Below are positions 27,505-36,704 of a stretch of DNA of 64,000 nucleotides, piece by piece (the stretch's first letter is position 1; every line of letters begins with the position of its first letter). The translations under genes and the position numbers were made by a program. The notes below the pieces were generated by a model, which saw only the letters and a list, made by a program, of their open reading frames with translations, did no database searches and had not been told where the DNA came from. Origin of the DNA: Balneolaceae bacterium (GTDB lineage Bacteria; Bacteroidota; Rhodothermia; Balneolales; Balneolaceae); assembly GCA_020832285.1 (NCBI GenBank), contig JAFIFB010000024.1, positions 90,638 to 154,637 on the forward strand, written 5' to 3'.

Positions 27505-28461
27505 ATGAATAGCGAGATGAATGCTGCATTTTTTGAAAAGTATGGAGAGCCTGATGTTGTAAAAACGGGTAAATTACCAAAACCTGAACCTGGAGAAGCA
27601 GAGGTACTGGTCCGAGTGAAATCGGCGGGGGTTAACCCGGTGGATACCGCTATTGTGCGCGGACTTATGAAGGAGAAGATTCACGCAGAATTTCCGGCAG
27701 TACCCGGATGGGATTTGGCCGGAAAGGTTGAGGAGACCGGATTTGCCGCGCGCCGGTTCAAACCGGGAGATGAGGTGTATGCGTATGTCCGCAGGCCTTT
27801 TATTGGGCAAGGCACATTTGCGGAGTATGTGGCCATACCGGAAAGTTACCTGGCACTGCGACCCCAAAACATATCGATGGAGGAGGCGGGCGGAATTCCG
27901 CTGGTCGGACTCACCGCCTACCAGTCGCTCTTTGATGCAGGCAACCTTCAACAGGGGCAAATAGTACTGATTCTTGGAGCCTCAGGAGGTGTGGGGACAT
28001 TTGCCATTCAGCTCGCAAAAACAAAAGGGGTTGAGGTGATTGGCGTTGCCAGTGAGAAAAATCACAACTATATGAAGGAACTGGGCGCCGATCACACGAT
28101 TGATTACAACGACAACCACGTGGGTGAGGCAGTCTCCGCCATTGCACCCGGAGGAGTGAATCTCATTTATGACTGTTCCCGCGGAGTCGCGTTTGGGCAG
28201 GTGATGGAAACAGGTGTGCTCAAAAAGGGCGGCAAGATTGTGTCCATTACCAAAAGCAAGCCTGACATCAGTGATGATATTGATTTCAGTTATGTTTTTG
28301 TGGAACCGAATGCACGGCAGCTTGAGCGCATAAGTGAACTGGCCGATGAGGGCAGTATCCGGGTTCCCGTCACAAAAAGCTACTCCCTGGATGATGTTCC
28401 GGAGGCGCTGAAGGCCATCGAAAAACTGCACACACGAGGTAAGATTGTAATTACTCTTTAA
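27505..28461 (+). CDS. NADP-dependent zinc-independent alcohol dehydrogenase/quinone reductase family
   Basis: A 318-residue medium-chain dehydrogenase/reductase of the quinone-oxidoreductase type. It has a GroES-like N-domain (EVLVRVKSAGVNPVDTAIVRG, PGWDLAGKVEETG) and a Rossmann domain with AxxGGVG (ILGASGGVGTFAIQLAK). No structural-zinc cysteine cluster is visible, consistent with the zinc-free subgroup (Qor/AST-like). It likely reduces quinones or enones with NADPH; substrate unknown. The start could also be Met5 (27517). No operon partner. Confidence 0.9.
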   Translation: MNSEMNAAFFEKYGEPDVVKTGKLPKPEPGEAEVLVRVKSAGVNPVDTAIVRGLMKEKIHAEFPAVPGWDLAGKVEETGFAARRFKPGDEVYAYVRRPFIGQGTFAEYVAIPESYLALRPQNISMEEAGGIPLVGLTAYQSLFDAGNLQQGQIVLILGASGGVGTFAIQLAKTKGVEVIGVASEKNHNYMKELGADHTIDYNDNHVGEAVSAIAPGGVNLIYDCSRGVAFGQVMETGVLKKGGKIVSITKSKPDISDDIDFSYVFVEPNARQLERISELADEGSIRVPVTKSYSLDDVPEALKAIEKLHTRGKIVITL

Positions 28462-28502
28462 TGCAGCGTGAAGATTAACCGTTGTAAGTGCGAAGAGACA
28501 TC

Positions 28503-28642
28503 TTGTGTTATGTCAAAGATAAAACGTCGGGTTAAGTCATCTGACGAGTTTTTCAAAAAATATTCCAATGTAGATGATTGGGATGATCCCGGAACGACTC
28601 GCCTGATGACTCTCTCAAACTTTTACAGTTGACACGACACTT
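28503..28642. repeat. MITE-like element, copy 2
   Basis: Left end TTGTGTTATGTCAA (28503-28516), right end TTGACACGACACTT (28629-28642), inverted with four mismatches. After the left end GATAAAACGTCGGGT matches copy 1 at 19057-19219. Interiors differ in sequence and length (140 against 163 bases). No coding frame. It lies between the convergent oxidoreductase and DUF429 genes. Confidence 0.55.
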
Positions 28643-28647
28643 GATTT

Positions 28648-29355
28648 TCAAATATAATGAATAGCCATTTTAAGGCCTTTCGAATCTTCAGGAGGGTTAC
28701 TGGGGAGGGTTTTGATGGTTTTAGCCAGTGATTGTTTGGCAGCCAGGGCGAGCGCCATCGAATCCACAATATCATCCTCTTCAACTTCATTGCGCCGATA
28801 TTCCTCTTTGATCTCCCGAAAAAAATCAGCCGCAATTTTCTCTGTTTTCCGGATCAGATCCAGCCGGTGACGAAGTCCTTTTTTAGTGTTTTTCTTCTGG
28901 AAAATCATACCGCCGTTCAGGTTCATAAAAAGCAGTTCAGGATGACTTTCGAACAACTTTTCCTGAAGCTCCGGTGTTTCGGCTAAAAAACGATCCAGCA
29001 CCCTTATTTTTGGTGTGATGTTCCACGCCTGCACCGTCAGTTTTTTCTCGGTGTATTCGAAACTTTCCATATTGGCTTCCACGTATGATGGAGCGTGAAG
29101 TGCAGGACGTATTGGAGGACTGAATACACTGGATGCGTACTCTGCTCCCAGCTTTTTTCGAAGCAGTTCATCACATTCGCGTGTGTACTTTTCATCCTCC
29201 AGTCCAATCGGCATGTCGATAAAAATACGCCCGAAATCATTGAGCGTTCTGAACAGATCTTCATCTGAACGGATAATTTCATATCGCGGATTTTCCTCGT
29301 CAAAGGTTGTCAGTATCCATCCGGCTTTACAGCCATCAATTCCGGCAGTTTTCAA
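28648..29355 (-). CDS. DUF429 family protein
   Basis: A 235-residue protein starting GIDGCKAGW, the nucleotide-binding-like signature of the DUF429 group (actin/RNase H-like fold, function unknown). FIDMPIGLED and the C-terminal DDIVDSMALALAA are typical too. The only in-frame start before the signature is TTG 29355, and no clear Shine-Dalgarno sequence supports it, so the precise start is uncertain. The stop lies six bases from the MITE-like element; the oxidoreductase gene converges on it. Confidence 0.88.
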   Translation of the reverse strand: MKTAGIDGCKAGWILTTFDEENPRYEIIRSDEDLFRTLNDFGRIFIDMPIGLEDEKYTRECDELLRKKLGAEYASSVFSPPIRPALHAPSYVEANMESFEYTEKKLTVQAWNITPKIRVLDRFLAETPELQEKLFESHPELLFMNLNGGMIFQKKNTKKGLRHRLDLIRKTEKIAADFFREIKEEYRRNEVEEDDIVDSMALALAAKQSLAKTIKTLPSNPPEDSKGLKMAIHYI

Positions 29356-29473
29356 TGTGGTAATATTTTAAGGTAAAATGATTTTTTCAGGAAATCGATC
29401 TTTTAACAAAAAAAACATTAATTTTGGCCGTTCATCACAATACAGAAATTTTTCCAAAATCAATTTTCAAATG

Positions 29474-31249
29474 TTAACTCAAAACCGATTTTCGCAGTGA
29501 TATGTGTAATTCTTTAAGCTGTTTTTCATCCACAACATCGGGTGAGTTATCCATCATACTTTGAGCCCGCTGGTTTTTCGGGAATGCGATCACATCCCGC
29601 AGACTTTGAGCACCAGCCATCAGCATAACAATACGATCGAGTCCAAGTGCAATTCCACCGTGCGGAGGCGCACCGTACCGAAACGCATCGAGTAAAAAGC
29701 CAAATTTGTTCTGGGCTTCTTCTTCATCAATACCGAGAATACCAAATACTTTTTGCTGCAGCGAAGTATTATGAATCCGGATAGATCCTCCGCCGATTTC
29801 ATTCCCATTCAGAACCAAATCGTATGCTCTGGCATTCACTTTTTCAGGTTCTTCATCCAACAGATGCATGTCATCATCAACCGGAGCAGTAAACGGATGA
29901 TGCAGTGAATGATAGCGAAGGTCTTCTTTTGACCATTCAAACAGCGGGAATTCTGTCACCCATAAAAAGCGGGTTTGTGATTCATCAATCAGATCAAAAT
30001 CGTGGCCGGCCATCAGTCGGAGTGCTCCCATCTGGTGATACACTTCGGGAGCGGGGCCTGCAAGAATTAGCACCAGATCACCCTCTTTTGCACCGGAGGT
30101 ATCGGCCATCTTCTGCATGGTTTCATCATCCAGAAATTTACCCACACTGCATGTAATCTCTTCTTCTGTTTTCTTCATAAAAATCATTCCGGCCGCACCG
30201 GTCTGCGACTGCACCCGTTCGGTGAGACGGTCAAGTGCACCACGCCCCAGTGTTCCCTGCCCCGGTACAGTAATTGAGAGTACGCGTCCGCCTTTTTCAA
30301 CTGTACTTTTGAAAATTTTGAATCCTGAATTCGCCACATCATCCGAGATATCATTCAGTTCCACACCAAAACGGAGATCGGGTTTGTCGGAGCCGTATCG
30401 CTGAAGTGCCTCTTTGTACGTAAGTCTGGGGAACGGGGTCTTCACATCCACATCTTTATATTTCTTCCAGATCCCGGACATCAGCGCTTCATGTTCGGCG
30501 TAGATCATTTCTTCATTTACAAAAGACATCTCCACATCCACCTGGGTAAATTCGGGCTGACGGTCGGCACGGAGGTCTTCATCACGAAAACATTTCACAA
30601 TCTGAAAATAGCGGTCGAAACCGGAGACCATCAGAAGCTGCTTGTATGTCTGTGGGCTTTGCGGCAGTGCAAAAAACTTTCCGGCATTCACACGGCTGGG
30701 CACGAGATAGTCGCGGGCGCCTTCGGGGGTGGAACGCATCAGTACGGGTGTCTCCACTTCTGCGTATTTTCGTTCGTGGTAAAAGCTGCGAATGGTGTGA
30801 TAGAGGTCAGACCTCATCAGCAGATTCTTTTGAATTTCGGGCCTGCGAAGATCCAGGTAGCGGTAGCGCAGGCGCACTTCTTCATTGGTGGGAATGCCGT
30901 CTTTGATCTCGAACGGTGGAGTTTCGGCTTTTGAATATACTATCAGCTCCGTCACCTCCACTTCCACTTCGCCAGTACCCATAGCCTGGTTGATTGTTTC
31001 TTTATCCCTTTCAAGCACCTTACCTTTCACCCCGATGGTATATTCCGGGCGGAGCTGCTCTGCCTTTCCGTGCAGATCTTTATTGGTTTCATCAAACACA
31101 ATCTGAGTAATCCCGAATCGGTCCCTGAGGTCAATAAATATCAAACCACCCAGGTCACGGCGAGTGGAGATCCAGCCATTCAGTACTACTTCCTCTCCCT
31201 TGTTTTTTAGTGATAGTTCTCCACATGTATGGGTTCGTAACCAGCTCAT
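29474..31249 (-). CDS. aspS: Aspartate--tRNA ligase
   Basis: Class II aminoacyl-tRNA synthetase, 591 residues, bacterial type with the GAD insertion domain. N-terminal OB-fold anticodon-binding domain (GWISTRRDLGGLIFIDLRDR). Motif 2 is FRDEDLRADRQPEFTQ and motif 3 is GLDRIVMLMAGAQSLRDVI. The QSPQTYKQLLMVSGFDRYFQ stretch, characteristic of the enzyme, is intact. C-terminus complete. Whether it is discriminating for tRNA(Asp) only cannot be read here without looking for gatCAB, which is not in the window. Confidence 0.97.
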   Translation of the reverse strand: MSWLRTHTCGELSLKNKGEEVVLNGWISTRRDLGGLIFIDLRDRFGITQIVFDETNKDLHGKAEQLRPEYTIGVKGKVLERDKETINQAMGTGEVEVEVTELIVYSKAETPPFEIKDGIPTNEEVRLRYRYLDLRRPEIQKNLLMRSDLYHTIRSFYHERKYAEVETPVLMRSTPEGARDYLVPSRVNAGKFFALPQSPQTYKQLLMVSGFDRYFQIVKCFRDEDLRADRQPEFTQVDVEMSFVNEEMIYAEHEALMSGIWKKYKDVDVKTPFPRLTYKEALQRYGSDKPDLRFGVELNDISDDVANSGFKIFKSTVEKGGRVLSITVPGQGTLGRGALDRLTERVQSQTGAAGMIFMKKTEEEITCSVGKFLDDETMQKMADTSGAKEGDLVLILAGPAPEVYHQMGALRLMAGHDFDLIDESQTRFLWVTEFPLFEWSKEDLRYHSLHHPFTAPVDDDMHLLDEEPEKVNARAYDLVLNGNEIGGGSIRIHNTSLQQKVFGILGIDEEEAQNKFGFLLDAFRYGAPPHGGIALGLDRIVMLMAGAQSLRDVIAFPKNQRAQSMMDNSPDVVDEKQLKELHISLRKSVLS

Positions 31250-31860
31250 AAAGTAAATTTGATTTAAATCGTTTTAATCGTTTCCAGTTTAGTCGCCAAA
31301 AATAAAGAATCTGGCAACCATTCGCCTACTACAACTTAAAAGTTTTATTATATCTGATTTTGAACACCCGACGCAGGTGTTTAACGGCTCGAACTTAAAT
31401 AACCTGACAGCGACCGCGGCGGGTGCTGCCAGGTGACGGAAAAATTTTGCCCAAGGCATCCCTTGGGGCAAGGCCGATTAAGTTTCAATTCCTTCATAAC
31501 ATTAATTTACGACTGATGAAATTTTTCTATACGTCACCCATCAGCCACACTATCCCAACAAATTGATTCAAGACCAGGCAAATCTCAATCAAAAACGAAT
31601 AAGAAAATTCCAATTGACACCTCCTTCTTCCTTATTATCCGGTTCCAGTATACCGCCTGCTTTCTTCTCAAAAAATTGAACTAAATGAGATTTTTTTGTA
31701 TGAAATTTTCATTAATAATTTTCTTTACATTTACAAATAATAAAGTATATTCTGAAACAGAGCGGTTTAATAGAATAGAGTTAATATTTACGGTTTGACC
31801 ATCTTCCGGCAGCCATTCAGCATGTTTTTTCAGGCCGGACATTTAAAGTGTACAATAACC
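31250..31860. other. Gap with hairpin repeats upstream of a LuxR regulator
   Basis: No gene in about 610 bases. ACCTGACAGC (near 31402) and GCTGCCAGGT (near 31425) are inverted with one mismatch. AACACC(CGACGCA)GGTGTT near 31365 is a short hairpin. GGCATCCCTTGGGGCAAG near 31452 repeats a stretch inside MITE-like copy 1 (near 19096). The promoter of the LuxR gene must lie in the AT-rich part 31690-31790. Confidence 0.5.
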
Positions 31861-32505
31861 ATGAAAGCAATTAACCTGATAATAGCAGAGAGCCTTGATC
31901 TATACAGGCTTGGTATAAAAACTGCTCTTGATAATAACAGTCGATTTCGCATCATTGCATCTGTTAGAACCCGTAAAGATCTTGTCAATACCTTTCGGAA
32001 CGAGTCAGATGCGATCTGTCTTATATCATCAGGTATCCAGGATGGCAATATTCATGAAATTATGAAGGAACTGAGGCAAATTCAGCCTACCGTTACCGTA
32101 GTTGTAATTTCCAACTCAACGGAAATGACTCACCTGAACCAATGTATAAAAGCCGGGGTAAAAGGGTACTTTACCAGAAATGTTTCTGAAGATGAACTGA
32201 ATGATTTGCTGCTAACTGTAGCATCGGGCAGTCAGGCTTTCAGTAAGTCTGTTTCTCAACTGATGATTGGCAAATATACCGACCTGGCTAAGCGCATTCA
32301 AACCACAAATAAGAACGGAATCACAAAACGGGAACGTGAAATTCTGAAACTAATAGTAGACGGTTATACCAGTTCTGAAATTGCAAATCTTTTATATATC
32401 AGTACCAGGACAGTAGAAACCCACCGGTCTAACATCATGAATAAACTTGATTTAAAAAATACAGCTGCCCTTGTTCGCTATGCCATTGAAGAAAATCTAT
32501 CCTGA
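31861..32505 (+). CDS. LuxR/NarL-type regulator with degenerate receiver domain
   Basis: A 214-residue protein with a receiver-like N-domain and a C-terminal LuxR helix-turn-helix (ITKREREILKLIVDGYTSSE, then STRTVETHRSNIMNKL). I start it at ATG 31861 (MKAINLIIAESLDLYRLG), because the frame upstream to 31795 is not part of the fold. The receiver lacks the phosphorylation set. The acidic pair after strand 1 is Ala9-Glu10. The strand-3 end reads AICLISSGIQDG, without the acceptor Asp. The usual Lys before the end of strand 5 is Arg (GYFTRN). So it should not be controlled by phosphotransfer from a kinase; ligand or constitutive control is inference. No kinase adjoins. A perfect palindrome begins 3 bases after the stop. 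Confidence 0.9.
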   Translation: MKAINLIIAESLDLYRLGIKTALDNNSRFRIIASVRTRKDLVNTFRNESDAICLISSGIQDGNIHEIMKELRQIQPTVTVVVISNSTEMTHLNQCIKAGVKGYFTRNVSEDELNDLLLTVASGSQAFSKSVSQLMIGKYTDLAKRIQTTNKNGITKREREILKLIVDGYTSSEIANLLYISTRTVETHRSNIMNKLDLKNTAALVRYAIEENLS

Positions 32506-32507
32506 GT

Positions 32508-32523
32508 AAAAATACGTATTTTT
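32508..32523. promoter_or_regulatory. Perfect 16-base palindrome after the LuxR gene
   Basis: AAAAATACGTATTTTT, fully self-complementary, followed at once by ACGTACG. The symmetry suits a dimeric regulator such as the LuxR-type protein just upstream, or it may be a weak stem in the 3' end of its mRNA. No evidence decides. Confidence 0.35.
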
Positions 32524-32579
32524 ACGTACGCAAATTACGTTCAAATACTTATTGCAGAAAGCACTTGATATAAATATGT

Positions 32580-32658
32580 TAAATTTGCAAATGGGGTAAT
32601 AGCCGTCTGTAGATGATATTTAGCAGCATTCTTTGGTCGGAATGCTGCTAATTTTTTT
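32580..32658 (+). ncRNA. Possible small RNA ending in a strong terminator
   Basis: TAAATTTG at 32580-32587 fits the Bacteroidota -7 promoter consensus TAnnTTTG. About 35 bases on, an intrinsic terminator begins: AGCAGCATTC, loop TTTGGTC, GAATGCTGCT, then T-rich sequence (32622-32658). A -33 TTTG at the right distance is not seen. The alternative is that this is just the long 3' end of the LuxR mRNA. No Rfam-type family recognised. Confidence 0.3.
32622..32658 (+). terminator. Intrinsic terminator
   Basis: AGCAGCATTC pairs perfectly with GAATGCTGCT around a short loop, followed by AATTTTTTTAG. It serves the LuxR gene (stop at 32505) or the possible small RNA just upstream. Confidence 0.8.
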
Positions 32659-32880
32659 AGCTTTAAGGCAATTATTCCTCCCTCTACTTTCAAGTGCCCA
32701 ATTAATGATCAGTTATATACCTGGCACAGAAATAATCTCATCAATGTAAATAATACAACTAACGGAAAGGTTATAGCAATCCATTTTCTGCACTATTCTG
32801 AATGACTGATACCTGATTTTTGGAATAAATTAACCAGAATGAACTAACAAAAACAGAATCAGCTCTTTGACCTTTTTAAC

Positions 32881-32915
32881 ATAAAAAGCCGCACCCTGAA
32901 ATTCAGAATGCGGCT
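32881..32915 (-). terminator. Terminator of the tRNA-Met gene
   Basis: On the minus strand, five bases after the tRNA 3' end, AGCCGCATTCTGAA pairs with TTCAGGGTGCGGCT (bases 32887-32915), followed by TTTTTAT. Confidence 0.8.
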
Positions 32916-32920
32916 CTTTG

Positions 32921-32994
32921 TAGCGTGGGAGGGACTTGAACCCTCGACCTCCGGGTTATGAATCCGACGCTCTTACCACCTGAGCTACCACGCC
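32921..32994 (-). tRNA. tRNA with CAT anticodon (elongator Met, possibly Ile2)
   Basis: A 74-base cloverleaf: acceptor GGCGTGG/CCACGCT with discriminator A, D-arm GCTC...GAGC, anticodon loop TTCATAA, T-arm GAGGG TTCAAGT CCCTC. The C11-G24 pair and paired 1-72 (G-U) argue against initiator tRNA. The anticodon stem TCGGA/CCCGG has an A-C mismatch next to the loop, which is unusual. A CAT anticodon also occurs in tRNA-Ile2 modified by TilS; sequence alone does not separate these here. CCA is not encoded. Confidence 0.88.
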
Positions 32995-33192
32995 GATTTA
33001 TTGTCATTTTACACTTCCCCTTTTGAGGTGTAAAATCGAATAGCATTAAATATAAGAACTTTTCTAATGAATGATGAAATGGATTTCCATCTTTTTTGCA
33101 CTTTTTTCACCTGTCGCTCAATTGAGACTTTATCTTGATACGATCTTGGGGTATTTTCCCTAGGTTAATGATAATTGCATGCAAACCTACAG

Positions 33193-34659
33193 ATGGCAAA
33201 ACGAATTACAAACAGAAAAGACGATTATTCACAGTGGTATTTAGATGTTGTTAAAGAAGCAAAACTGGCTGACCACTCTCCCGTGCGTGGCTGCATGGTC
33301 ATTCGACCCAACGGCTTTGCTTTATGGGAAAATATGAAAAGTGCCCTGGACAAGATGTTTAAAGATACCGGCCACCAAAACGCTTACTTCCCCCTCTTTA
33401 TACCCAAATCTTTTCTCTCGAAAGAAGCCCGGCATGTAGAAGGTTTTGCCAAAGAATGTGCAGTTGTCACCCACAGCCGTCTTAAAAGTGTAGATGGTGG
33501 CGTGGAGGTTGACCCCGAATCAAAACTGGATGAAGAACTGATTGTACGCCCCACTTCCGAAACCATTATCTGGGATGCCTATCGCAACTGGATCCAGTCT
33601 TACCGCGACCTGCCGATACTCATCAACCAGTGGGCCAATGTTGTTCGGTGGGAAATGCGAACCCGGCTTTTTCTGAGAACAATGGAATTTCTCTGGCAGG
33701 AAGGGCATACTGCTCACGCCTCCAAAGAAGAAGCGGTGGAAGAAACACTGCAAATGCTGGAGGTGTACCGTACTTTCGCCGAAGAGTACATGGCCATGCC
33801 TGTGGTAACCGGCGTAAAAACCGAGAGTGAACGATTCGCCGGGGCCGTTGACACCTATTGTATCGAATCGCTGATGCAGGATGGTAAAGCACTTCAAGCC
33901 GGAACCTCTCACTTTCTGGGGCAAAATTTCGCCAAAGCGTTTGATGTAAAATTCCAGGACAGCGACGGTGACCATAAATATGTCTGGGCCACGAGCTGGG
34001 GCGTTTCCACCCGGCTGATCGGCGGTTTGATTATGACCCATTCAGATGACAACGGCCTGGTCCTGCCTCCCAAACTGGCTCCTGTACAAGTCGTCATTGT
34101 ACCCATTTTCAAAACTGATGAACAAAAAAACGCTGTTCTCGATTATGCCCGGCCGGTTGTCGATGAGCTCAAAGAAAAAGGCATTTCCATTAAGCTGGAC
34201 GACCGTGATAATTTCAAACCAGGATGGAAATTTGCCGAGCATGAAGCCCAGGGCACCCCATTGCGGATTGCCATTGGTCCGAGGGACGTGAAGAATGGTA
34301 ACATGGAAATTGCCCGCCGCGACACACTCGAAAAGAAGATCATCAGTAAAGAAGGCTCTGCTGAACTGATTTCAGAGCTTCTTGATACCATCCAAAACGA
34401 TATGTTACGGGCAGCCAATGAGCGAATTGATAACCAAACGCGCCATGTTGACAGTTACGAGGAGTTCAAAACCATTATCGAAGAGGGCGGATTTGTGTAC
34501 GCCCACTGGGACGGAACTGCTGACACCGAAGAGAAAATCAAAGAAGAAACCAAGGCAACCATCCGCTGTATTCCGCTGAAGGGTGATGATACACCCGGAA
34601 CCTGCATGGTTACAGGGAATCCATCAGAGAAAAAAGTACTGTTTGCCCGCTCTTACTAA
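33193..34659 (+). CDS. proS: Proline--tRNA ligase (archaeal/eukaryotic-like type)
   Basis: Class II synthetase of about 488 residues, the shorter form without the bacterial editing insertion but with a C-terminal extension. Visible are [20 protein letters not shown] and [16 protein letters not shown] at the start, the motif-2 loop [20 protein letters not shown], and [16 protein letters not shown]. The anticodon-binding domain has [11 protein letters not shown] and [14 protein letters not shown] start at ATG 33193 (MAKRITNRK); a TTG six codons upstream is possible but there is no ribosome site for it. It lies 11 bases upstream of nnrDE, so co-transcription is likely. Confidence 0.95.
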   Translation: MAKRITNRKDDYSQWYLDVVKEAKLADHSPVRGCMVIRPNGFALWENMKSALDKMFKDTGHQNAYFPLFIPKSFLSKEARHVEGFAKECAVVTHSRLKSVDGGVEVDPESKLDEELIVRPTSETIIWDAYRNWIQSYRDLPILINQWANVVRWEMRTRLFLRTMEFLWQEGHTAHASKEEAVEETLQMLEVYRTFAEEYMAMPVVTGVKTESERFAGAVDTYCIESLMQDGKALQAGTSHFLGQNFAKAFDVKFQDSDGDHKYVWATSWGVSTRLIGGLIMTHSDDNGLVLPPKLAPVQVVIVPIFKTDEQKNAVLDYARPVVDELKEKGISIKLDDRDNFKPGWKFAEHEAQGTPLRIAIGPRDVKNGNMEIARRDTLEKKIISKEGSAELISELLDTIQNDMLRAANERIDNQTRHVDSYEEFKTIIEEGGFVYAHWDGTADTEEKIKEETKATIRCIPLKGDDTPGTCMVTGNPSEKKVLFARSY

Positions 34660-34669
34660 TCACTTAACT

Positions 34670-36187
34670 ATGCCCGATGAACTTTCCATACCGGAGTCCT
34701 GCAAGCTTTACACAGCTGAAAAAAGCCGGGAGCTGGACGGCCATACCATCAACGAGTTTGGCATCGATGGTTTTACATTGATGGAACTGGCCGCATCGGG
34801 TGCGGCAAAATATATTGGTGAAAAAGAAGGCTCCGGGCGCTGCGGGCTTTACATTTGTGGAAAAGGAAACAATGCAGGTGATGCCCTTGCAGTAGCCAGG
34901 TACATGGTAAATACTCTCCGCCATTCCCTGACGGTGTGCTTTTTATTCGGTCAAGATGATCTCTCAGCAGACTGCGGCCACAACCTCAGTCTTCTGAAAA
35001 AGTTAAAAGAGAAGGGTGCAGATATTCGGTTTTCAATTGAATTTGATGAAGCCGTACAAGAACCATTCGATTATATAGTTGACGGTATTTTTGGAACCGG
35101 ACTGAACAACGACCTGCGTGACCCACTTCCCGGGATAATCGAAAAAATCAATTCGCAATCCACCCCTGTTTATGCAATGGACATCCCTTCCGGGCTGAAT
35201 GCAGACACCGGCCTTCCTCACGGAGCTGCCATTAAAGCAGATTTCTCCTTCACGTTTGGAACAAATAAACTTGGCTTCTATCTGAACAGTGCCAAAAAGT
35301 TTACAGGTGAGGTGGTTTATATACCTCTGCCCTTTCCATCTTATCTTCTTTCTGATGAAACAATCTTGTTAAACAGGCGATTGTATGATACGTTACCTGA
35401 AATCAAAAGAAAAGCCAAACACAAGTATGATGGCGGTGTGGTGCATATTCTGGCCGGTTCCGAAGGGCTTACGGGTGCAGCGATCATGGCAGCCAAAAGT
35501 GCCTGGAAACAGGGCGCCGGAGCCGTTTTTTTGTACGCCCCCGGAAAACTGATGCCGGTTTATGAAATTTCATTGCCGAACATCATCAAAGTAGTACTTG
35601 GTGATGATGAAGACAGTCACTACAATGAGAAGCATGCCGATACCATCATACAAAAATTAAAAGAAAAAAAAGGCTTTTTGGTTGCCGGTCCCGGAATTGG
35701 CACAAACCCCCAAACCGGGAAGTGCCTTCAATCGGTACTTTCTGTTCATCATGGGCCTGTCCTTCTCGATGCTGACGCTCTCGCATTCTGGGAAACATTC
35801 AAAACCATTCCTGAAAAACAGAAAAATAACTGGCTGCTCACACCTCACACTGGGGAAGCCTCAGGCTATCTGAACGGAAGCTTCAACTCAGATCACGAAC
35901 GGCTAAAATGGGCACAATCCTTCACATCAGAAAACAACTGTTCACTGTTCCTGAAGGGGAATCCGGCCATATTCTCACATATTTCTGAGGGAACATACAT
36001 CACAGAGTACGATACATCCATATTTTCACGTGCAGGTTTCGGCGATGTACTTTCGGGAACCATTGCCGCATTCTCTGGTATTGAAAATAACCTGACTATC
36101 GGTACTCTTAAAGCTCTTTATCAAAGTTACCTTAAAAGCAAACAGGCTACATTAAAGCAACCATTTGGCCCTGAACATCTGTTATGA
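34670..36187 (+). CDS. nnrDE: Bifunctional NAD(P)H-hydrate epimerase / ADP-dependent dehydratase
   Basis: Repairs hydrated NADH and NADPH. The N-terminal half (about 1-215) is the YjeF_N epimerase (MELAASGAA, GKGNNAGDALAVARYM, VDGIFGTGLN, AMDIPSGLNADTG). The C-terminal half is the ribokinase-like dehydratase (HKYDGGVVHILAGSEGLTGA, AGPGIGTNPQTG, LLDADAL, LTPHTGEAS, AGFGDVLSGTIAAF). At about 505 residues the length fits. ATG 34670 gives MPDELSIPE; the open frame upstream overlaps proS and is not part of the family. It is eleven bases after proS and overlaps vanZ by four bases (ATGA). Confidence 0.95.
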   Translation: MPDELSIPESCKLYTAEKSRELDGHTINEFGIDGFTLMELAASGAAKYIGEKEGSGRCGLYICGKGNNAGDALAVARYMVNTLRHSLTVCFLFGQDDLSADCGHNLSLLKKLKEKGADIRFSIEFDEAVQEPFDYIVDGIFGTGLNNDLRDPLPGIIEKINSQSTPVYAMDIPSGLNADTGLPHGAAIKADFSFTFGTNKLGFYLNSAKKFTGEVVYIPLPFPSYLLSDETILLNRRLYDTLPEIKRKAKHKYDGGVVHILAGSEGLTGAAIMAAKSAWKQGAGAVFLYAPGKLMPVYEISLPNIIKVVLGDDEDSHYNEKHADTIIQKLKEKKGFLVAGPGIGTNPQTGKCLQSVLSVHHGPVLLDADALAFWETFKTIPEKQKNNWLLTPHTGEASGYLNGSFNSDHERLKWAQSFTSENNCSLFLKGNPAIFSHISEGTYITEYDTSIFSRAGFGDVLSGTIAAFSGIENNLTIGTLKALYQSYLKSKQATLKQPFGPEHLL

Positions 36188-36597
36188 TTGGAAAGTTAAT
36201 CATCTTTCTGCTTAGAAAGAGAGTGATTGTTACCTTTTTACTATTCATCATTACCGCAATTACCCTTTATCTCACAATGATGCCGGCAGAGCGACTCGGC
36301 GACTCCTCCCTGTTTGAATATGACAAACTCGGACATTTTGCCATGTTTTTTTGCTGGACATTCGTGTTTGGTCTCTACATGTTTTCAAAAAAACACTTTA
36401 AAACCCGGCTGCTTTTTATTTTTATTGCAGGATCTCTTTTTGGAATTCTTATTGAAGTTTTGCAGGAAATTTTGCCGTATGGCAGACAAGGTGACGTGGA
36501 GGATGCCATCGCAGATATTGCCGGCAGTTTCAGTGCCACACTATTACTTTATGCTATTAAGAAAAGATATTTCAAGAAGTTCAGGCGAAAAAAGTAA
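36184..36597 (+). CDS. VanZ family membrane protein
   Basis: A 137-residue protein with four transmembrane helices and the VanZ signature: DKLGHFAMFFCW, then EVLQEILPYGRQGDVEDAIAD. VanZ-like proteins are linked to low-level teicoplanin resistance in Gram-positives; in Bacteroidota the role is unknown. Its ATG overlaps the nnrDE stop (ATGA), so it is translationally coupled. Basic C-terminal tail (KKRYFKKFRRKK). Confidence 0.9.
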   Translation: MIGKLIIFLLRKRVIVTFLLFIITAITLYLTMMPAERLGDSSLFEYDKLGHFAMFFCWTFVFGLYMFSKKHFKTRLLFIFIAGSLFGILIEVLQEILPYGRQGDVEDAIADIAGSFSATLLLYAIKKRYFKKFRRKK

Positions 36598-36704
36598 AAA
36601 AAACAAAATAATAATATATAATTGACATTAAACGTTGGAAAAATACATTGAAATCAATTATACTTTAGGAGATTTCACTAAAGCGAATATATTTTAAACA
36701 GCGT

